This document shows positions 59,016-64,000 of a DNA stretch of 64,000 bases, one piece after another (the stretch's first letter is position 1; every line of letters starts with the position of its first letter). Source of the DNA: Mytilus edulis. Taxonomy: Eukaryota; Mollusca; Bivalvia; Mytilida; Mytilidae. The notes under the pieces are model-generated. The model had not been told where the DNA came from. It ran no database searches and worked only from the letters and a program-made list of their open reading frames with translations. The translations under genes and the position numbers were made by a program. The stretch covers positions 25,085,386 to 25,149,385 of the forward strand of contig NC_092348.1 of the NCBI RefSeq assembly GCF_963676685.1, given 5' to 3'.

Positions 59016-59221
59016 CAATAGTTCTGAAACTCTTTAGTTCTTGTGGTGATTGTGCAAAGACAATAGTATCGTCTGCATATAGTTATAAAAATACATTAAC
59101 TTCGATTTTCTTAACTTAAAGACCTAAGGGTGCCAAGTCCGATTTCACAAAACCGGGTATTTTAAATAAATAGCGAAAAGAAACTGAGGTAAATTCTCTC
59201 CTTGTCTTACACCATTTTTAC

Positions 59222-59455
59222 ATATGAAACAATCTGAGTTATTATTTGTGAAAGTTATTATATATGTGAAACAATTGAATCTGAGTTATCATATGTAAAA
59301 CAATCTGAGTTATCATATGTAAAACAATCTGAGTTATAATTTGTGAAACAATCTGAGTTATTATATGAGAAACAATCTGAAATAGTATAGGTGATACAAT
59401 CTGTGTTATAATATGTGAAACAATCTGCGTTATAATATGTGAAACAATCTGTCCC
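59222..59455. repeat. 24-bp tandem array, about nine units
   Basis: Units of ATATGTGAAACAATCTGAGTT ending TAT, with A/G and T/A variants and one longer unit. The minus-strand frame (SHIITQIV repeats) is a product of the array and not a supported gene. Confidence 0.9.
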
Positions 59456-59507
59456 ATCTTTTACACAAAATTTAATATAGTTATGATGATGAAAAAAATA
59501 ATCTTAA

Positions 59508-59832
59508 GGAAGTTCGCTATTCAGTTTCAACATAAACAATATATAGGTCAATGTGCTTGTTTTAGAATTATGAGTCATTGAATTTTTGGATGGAAACTGT
59601 TCTCTCTTAATTTTTCATAGTTTAGCATTGACAAGTTTAAGTTCCCAAAAAATATCAAAAAATAACAAAGATTTTATAAGACTTTTACAGATTGCTGATA
59701 ATTATACATGTAAAAGATTTATAAAAAGAAAAATGGGGGTCAATGGGCAAATATTTTAAGGCATTCTAATGGATAAAACCAGTGGATTCCAAAAATCTGA
59801 CAAAAATTCCAAAACATGACAAGCGAACTTCC
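59508..59832. mobile_element. small inverted-repeat element, family G, copy 2
   Basis: Perfect 10-bp terminal inverted repeat GGAAGTTCGC / GCGAACTTCC. The interior aligns with 58475-58860. 325 bp, non-coding, no clear target duplication. Confidence 0.65.
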
Positions 59833-59929
59833 AAATATACGAGATATTTTTTTATCGCTAAAATATGTATAATTAAACCAAACGAAATGAAACGTTTTCC
59901 TGTGCGGAAACCTATTTGCGTACCGGATA

Positions 59930-60278
59930 ATATGTTGTACTGTTACACCACTATCCCATGTTTGGTAGGTTTGGCACTAGCAAAACATGATTTAACCCCG
60001 CCATATCATGAATGTGCCTGTCCAGAGCCTGTTATTAAGCTGTGGCCGTTTGTTGCTGTGTATTGTATTTTTCTTTTCGTTAATTGTTTTGTACATCCGT
60101 TTGTTTTCTCGTTTAATTTGTTTTATATTTTTCATTTCAGATTTTTTTTTAAATGCGGAATGGGTTTTGCCTATTGTTGAAGGCCGTACGGCGACCTATA
60201 GTTGTTTACACCTACGTTATTTGTTATCGCGTGGAAAGCAGTCCCATTGGCTATCATACAGCATCTCCTTATTTTTAT
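59930..60278 (+). repeat. interspersed repeat family A, long diverged copy
   Basis: ATGTTGTACTGTTACACCAC, TTTAACCCCGCCATATCATG, GAAGGCCGTACGGCGACCTA and CAGCATCTCCTTA. Reading frames across it are by-products. Confidence 0.65.
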
Positions 60279-60839
60279 ATTTCAATAAAGAATGTTCGAT
60301 TGATGTCGGGGTCCTTCAGATCACCTTTAATATTGTAAAAAGCTTTAATATTTCTAATGTCCAAGACTCTGGACTTTCTGTGATATCAATATTTTGATTA
60401 AACAATTTATGATAGTATGATAAAATGATAAAATGAGCATGAAGTTTTTTTCTATTGATTCATTATCAATGTTGTTTTCTATGACTGGTTATTTTGATTT
60501 TTCTAAATTTTAATTGGTTTAATAGGTACATCCTCTGATAAATTAGAATAAAGAAAAAAATCAATATCATTTTGAGAAAAAAAGTCCTGAAAAATCATCC
60601 GAACTGGCTTCATTGTAATTGTTTTATAAGTCTTTGATATATACATAAAGGCGATCTTGTGTTATATCATTTTCTTGGGATATTGAGACTTTGTGAATGA
60701 CAATTTGTATGTATACCCAAAAACTTTTTGTGTTTTTAGTATCAGCTGAAGAGGTATTTCAAAGTTGTGTCTCGAATTTCTTCAATTGTTCATTGTCACA
60801 TATTCACCCAAATATCATAATCCTTCACTTTGTTGGTGC
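60279..60839. other. no recognisable gene
   Basis: AT-rich sequence between two family A copies. Nothing supported. Confidence 0.4.
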
Positions 60840-60872
60840 CTTCAAAGATGTTTAACTCCGCCACCTGCTTTA

Positions 60873-62068
60873 AGCCCCAGTCCCACTAGACCACGATCGC
60901 ACCACGCTCACCGCGATCTAAAATAAATTTAGATCGTGGTGAGGTCGCGGTATGAGCGGCATGGAAATGAAAAATTTCGTTAATTCTTTCACGATGCTAC
61001 TACGTCCTCTCTACGCTTCTACAAAGATCCCGCTACGATTATACCACGTTCCCACCACGCTTAATCTGCGACCTCACTACGCTTATCAAGATCTTTCTAC
61101 GCTCTTCACGTTCTCACTACGACCATGCCACGAGTTTTCCGATTGCAACACGATCTTACTGCGATTATAACACGTTCTTACCACGATTATACTACGTTCA
61201 TAGCGCGATCTTACTACGTTCTCAGCAATTTAACGCCAACATCGTGTTCCATATCAATACAGTTCAATTCCTTCTATTTCTGATTAAATCGTAGATTTCT
61301 CGGAAACAATACAGTCATGCCACCAAAAGGAATGCCAATGAGACAACTCTCCATCAAAGTAACAATTTATAAAAGTAAACCATTATAGGCCAAGGTACGG
61401 CCTTCTACACGGAGCCTTGGCTCACATCAATCAGCACGTTACAAAGGACCCAACATATTACTAGTGTTAAACCATTTAAACAGGAAAACCAACGGTCTAA
61501 TCTATATAAAAACGAGAAGCATGGTTGAGCCGTTAGAGCAAATGAATAATTACATTCAAACAAACAAAATCTAGGGAGCTTTTTATATATTTTATGTGAA
61601 AATGACAATGAGAATGATGGTCGTAGTGTGAACGTAGTCAGGTCGTAAGAAGAGCGTGATGAGGACGGCAAGGGCTATGTACTATGGTCGTGAACAGCGT
61701 GGTATAGTCGTAGTGAAAGCGTAGTTTGGTCGCAGTGAGAACGTGATTGTCGTAGTGAGGTCGTGATAACGTCGCTGTGCGATCGTAGCGCAGTCTCTCC
61801 GAATAGGATCACGCTTTCGCTACGCTCTCACTACGATTTTACAGCGACCTTTGCGATCTTACTACGATCTTAGTGCGCTCTCATTACGCTTCTACTACGA
61901 CCTGATTTAGCCACGACCGCACCACGATTGTTTTGAACATGTTCAAAGTTGGCCACGCTCTTCACGATCTTGAAGACCTCACACGACCGTGATACGACCT
62001 TACGATCATCAAAATTTGCATTTTTTTCACAGATCGTAGTGCGATCGTGGCCTAGTGGGACTGGGGTA
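60873..62068. mobile_element. 1.2-kb Harbinger-like non-autonomous element, TTA duplication
   Basis: Terminal inverted repeat CCCCAGTCCCACTAGACCAC (then GATCGCACCACG), about 32 bp with two mismatches at the other end. TTA is present at 60870-60872 and 62069-62071. Next to both ends are dozens of short words such as CTACGATC, CCACGATT and GTAGTGAG. A family B copy is nested inside (61329-61520). No transposase. Confidence 0.75.
61329..61520 (-). repeat. family B copy nested in the Harbinger-like element
   Basis: GAATGCCAATGAGACAACTC, CTACACGGAGCCTTGGCTCA and AAACAGGAAAACCAACGGTC. It makes three levels here: family A, then the 60873 element, then this copy. Confidence 0.7.
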
Positions 62069-62355
62069 TTATGTGATTGTCCCAAATCAAGAGTCTTTAT
62101 TTCATTGGTTGTCATTGGTTCAGGTCTGTCATATCAGTTTTTTATAAATTAGTCAATTTTTTTTTGGAATAAATAGTTTTCTCAATTGAATTGTTTCATG
62201 TTTTTCATTTCGTGGCCTTATTTAGCCCAAAATACGGAATGGGTTTTAATTTTGTTGAATGTGGCACGGTTGCCTATAATTGCCTACATCAACTTCATTT
62301 GAACTTTGATGGATAGTTGTCTCATTGACAATCATGCCATATATCTTCTTATTTT

Positions 62356-62785
62356 CTTAATTTCTTAAACAAAATAATTTCTTTAATTTCTTTTTTCTTA
62401 TATACATTCTAGGATCCGACCCGTGAGATTCTGTTAATTAATAGGCGATTTTCGAAGATTATAATTTTTGCCATTAATACAAGTGTGGACACACATAAGT
62501 GTGAATAGTAATTGTTGAATATGTGTTAGTGTGCGCATATGTTTAACAGTGTTATCATCACCGAGTTTATATGCATTGGTTGTGCACGCCTCCACCAGAT
62601 TTTTTTTATCTGTTTCTATGTCTTTCACGTAGCGTTCTATGTTAAACTGTATCTTTGATGACGGTCATGTTGACTTTACAGATAAGAATCAAAACAGGTA
62701 TTGTGCTGGGTTAGACATAAAATTAAATGTAAACATCTGGTCCTTTGTTAGGATGGTTGTATATTTTGTTCTTTAGATGTATTTT
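62356..62785. other. no recognisable gene
   Basis: AT-rich spacer. Nothing supported. Confidence 0.4.
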
Positions 62786-62789
62786 GGTT

Positions 62790-62985
62790 TGTTTTGTCAT
62801 ATTTGTTTTTTAAGTTTATTTTGTTAGAAATTAGGCCGTTAGTTTTCTCAATTGATTTGTTGCATCTGTTCGACAGAACGGTATGGGGTTTTTCCTAGTT
62901 GAAGTCCGTACGGTTGCTTATAATTCCGCATATCCACTTCATTAGAATTACTTAGGTGGATAGTTGTCACATTGACACTAATCCC
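62790..62985 (+). repeat. interspersed repeat family A, diverged copy
   Basis: AATTAGGCCGTTAGTTTTCT, GAACGGTATGGGGTTT, GAAGTCCGTACGGTTGC and GGATAGTTGTCACATTG. Confidence 0.6.
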
Positions 62986-63363
62986 TATCACTAGAAAATA
63001 CAAAAGGAAAAAGGAATAAGGAAAATAAATGCAACTAACTTAATCAAGAAATCAAAATGATTACAGTATGTTTAATATTTATTATAATATATATATAAAT
63101 CAACAAAACAATTAATAACAAGAATATGGTTTAAAATACATAGCCATGAACATGTAGTTTTAAATTATAAATGTCCTTCTTCTGTGAGGTTTCTACACAT
63201 ATGAATGTCTACACAGAACTTCTAATAATGAAATATCGAGTACAAAAGTACAATTGAATAAGTTGTTATTTATAAATAACGCTTTTCTCCAAGTTATGGA
63301 AAATCTGCATGGAACTGCTCACATATCAAATGAAGACAAAGCGCATAGTTTTATCCGTTTGGT

Positions 63364-63690
63364 TTACTTCTTGAAGGCATGGAATATACTTCCGAAGGCC
63401 TCGCAACACGGTACTATGCAGCAATTCACACAAGTAGAATAAATCCTTTGACAAATTCCACAATTAATTTCAAATATCTTCATGCAGGGTGAAATGATCC
63501 AGATGTGATAGAAAGCAATGATAGCAAATTCACAGCCCCACTCAGCCGCTATGCAGACACCATAGAATACTGTCAGTATGTTGTAGCAAAGAAGCTTCCA
63601 ACAATCGAAACATTTAGCAGATAGTTTCCATACACAGTCAATACTGTGTACTCCATCGGGTTCTCCGAAAACATCGTTGAAATGTAGAGT
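63364..63690 (-). CDS. caveolin, gene 2 (last exon; gene cut by window end)
   Basis: Minus strand. After TTTTTTAG at 63691-63692 the exon runs 63690-63364, 327 bases and the same length as exon 2 of gene 1, with a TAA stop. The 108 residues differ from gene 1 at only a few places: NILTVFYG for NILTIFYG, CGICQR for CGLCQR, IVPCCEAFG for IVPWCEAFG, and GSIFHAFKK for GSLFSAFKK. All caveolin marks are kept (FNDVFGEPDG, scaffolding region, FYHIWIISPCMK). By analogy the first exon should lie about 0.7 kb further on the right, outside the window. TTTATT at 63078-63083 is a possible minus-strand poly(A) signal. Confidence 0.85.
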   Translation of the reverse strand, partial: TLHFNDVFGEPDGVHSIDCVWKLSAKCFDCWKLLCYNILTVFYGVCIAAEWGCEFAIIAFYHIWIISPCMKIFEINCGICQRIYSTCVNCCIVPCCEAFGSIFHAFKK

Positions 63691-63764
63691 CTAAAAAAGA
63701 AGAAATATATTAAGAACAGAGTATTAAAGTAGTAATTCTAAGTTTCCGACTATATAAATATAAG

Positions 63765-63880
63765 GAGATGTGGTATGATTGCCAATCTATCCGCTAAAGA
63801 AGTGGATGTAATCAATTATTGGCAACCGTGCGGGCCTTCATCAATGAAAAATATGAAACAATTCAACAGAGAAAAGGTAA
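63765..63880 (-). repeat. family A copy in the intron of caveolin gene 2
   Basis: AAGGAGATGTGGTATGATTG and CAACCGTGCGGGCCTTCATC. It is in the same position as 55145-55330 beside gene 1. Confidence 0.6.
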
Positions 63881-63961
63881 CGCTTTAATTGATAACAAAA
63901 CAATGCTGAATTTATTATACGCAAGGGCCAATTTAGTAAATTTACCTTGAATTTTATGAAT

Positions 63962-64000
63962 CTATGAAATGTAGAGTCTAAAAGGAAGAAATATACTCAG
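63962..64000 (-). repeat. second trace of the caveolin exon-2 boundary
   Basis: GAAATGTAGAGTCTAAAAGG and AAGAAATATACTCAG closely resemble the acceptor-side sequence at 63678-63714 (GAAATGTAGAGTCTAAAAAA, then GAAGAAATATATTAAG). It is cut by the window end. Confidence 0.5.

Larger units (their letters stand above)
60840..62355 (+). repeat. family A copy split by a Harbinger-like element
   Basis: The left part (60840-60872) ends GTTTAACTCCGCCACCTGCT TTA. The right part resumes at 62069 with TTATGTGATTGTCCCAAATC, AAAATACGGAATGGG and the GGATAGTTGTCTCATTGACA end. Removing 60873-62068 and one TTA restores the order seen in the intact copy at 24940-24975. Confidence 0.7.

Noticed and set aside
59222..59455. 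CRISPR-like array.
   Set aside because: Units are contiguous without unique spacers, and the genome is eukaryotic.
59242..59457. Minus-strand repeat protein (SHIITQIV units).
   Set aside because: It is the translation of a 24-bp tandem array. There is no independent coding evidence.
60952..61170. Plus-strand frame (PLRLYHVPTTLNLRPHYAYQ).
   Set aside because: It lies in the CTACGATC-word array at the end of a Harbinger-like element and follows its periodicity.

Overview
The window is animal nuclear DNA, most likely from a marine bivalve close to Mytilus. The evidence is AT-rich DNA with widely spaced exons bounded by GT/AG splice sites, a caveolin gene pair, a secreted 'short-chain collagen C4-like' gene of the kind abundant in mussels, a DZIP3-type HEPN gene, Penelope-like reverse-transcriptase relics, and a dense mix of short interspersed repeats. 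No bacterial, organellar, rRNA or CRISPR feature is seen. Species assignment is inference.

Layout. 1-2.4 kb: two candidate exons of an unrecognised + strand gene, with a small inverted-repeat element between them. 3-9.8 kb: decayed Penelope-like copies. 10.1-12.2 kb: two apparently identical 449-bp direct repeats around a non-coding middle. 14.0-27.6 kb: one seven-exon + strand gene that I assembled by splice phase, encoding about 950 residues (HEPN domain, unassigned middle, Ig domain, beta-propeller-like C-terminus). Its fifth intron holds a 3-kb inverted-repeat element. 28-35 kb: interspersed repeats and a minus-strand Penelope-like copy. 35.4-36.2 kb: an intronless, very basic coiled-coil ORF. 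36.3-44.7 kb: nested transposons (a PolB-like relic split by a Penelope-like remnant, itself split by an inverted-repeat element with a 9-bp target duplication; a 122-bp near-perfect palindrome; a Harbinger-like element). 45.4-52.1 kb: four-exon short-chain collagen C4-like gene. 54.7-55.8 kb and 63.4 kb to the end: two tandem minus-strand caveolin genes about 8.6 kb apart, the second cut by the window edge. Between them are more repeats, including a Harbinger-like element inserted in an older repeat.

The three best-supported host genes (HEPN-Ig-propeller, short-chain collagen, caveolin) have no evident common pathway. One is probably intracellular, one secreted and one membrane-embedded. Much of the rest is mobile-element debris. 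The repeat families named A to H are my own labels for sequences recurring in this window. All homology statements rest on recognition by eye, not on database searches.
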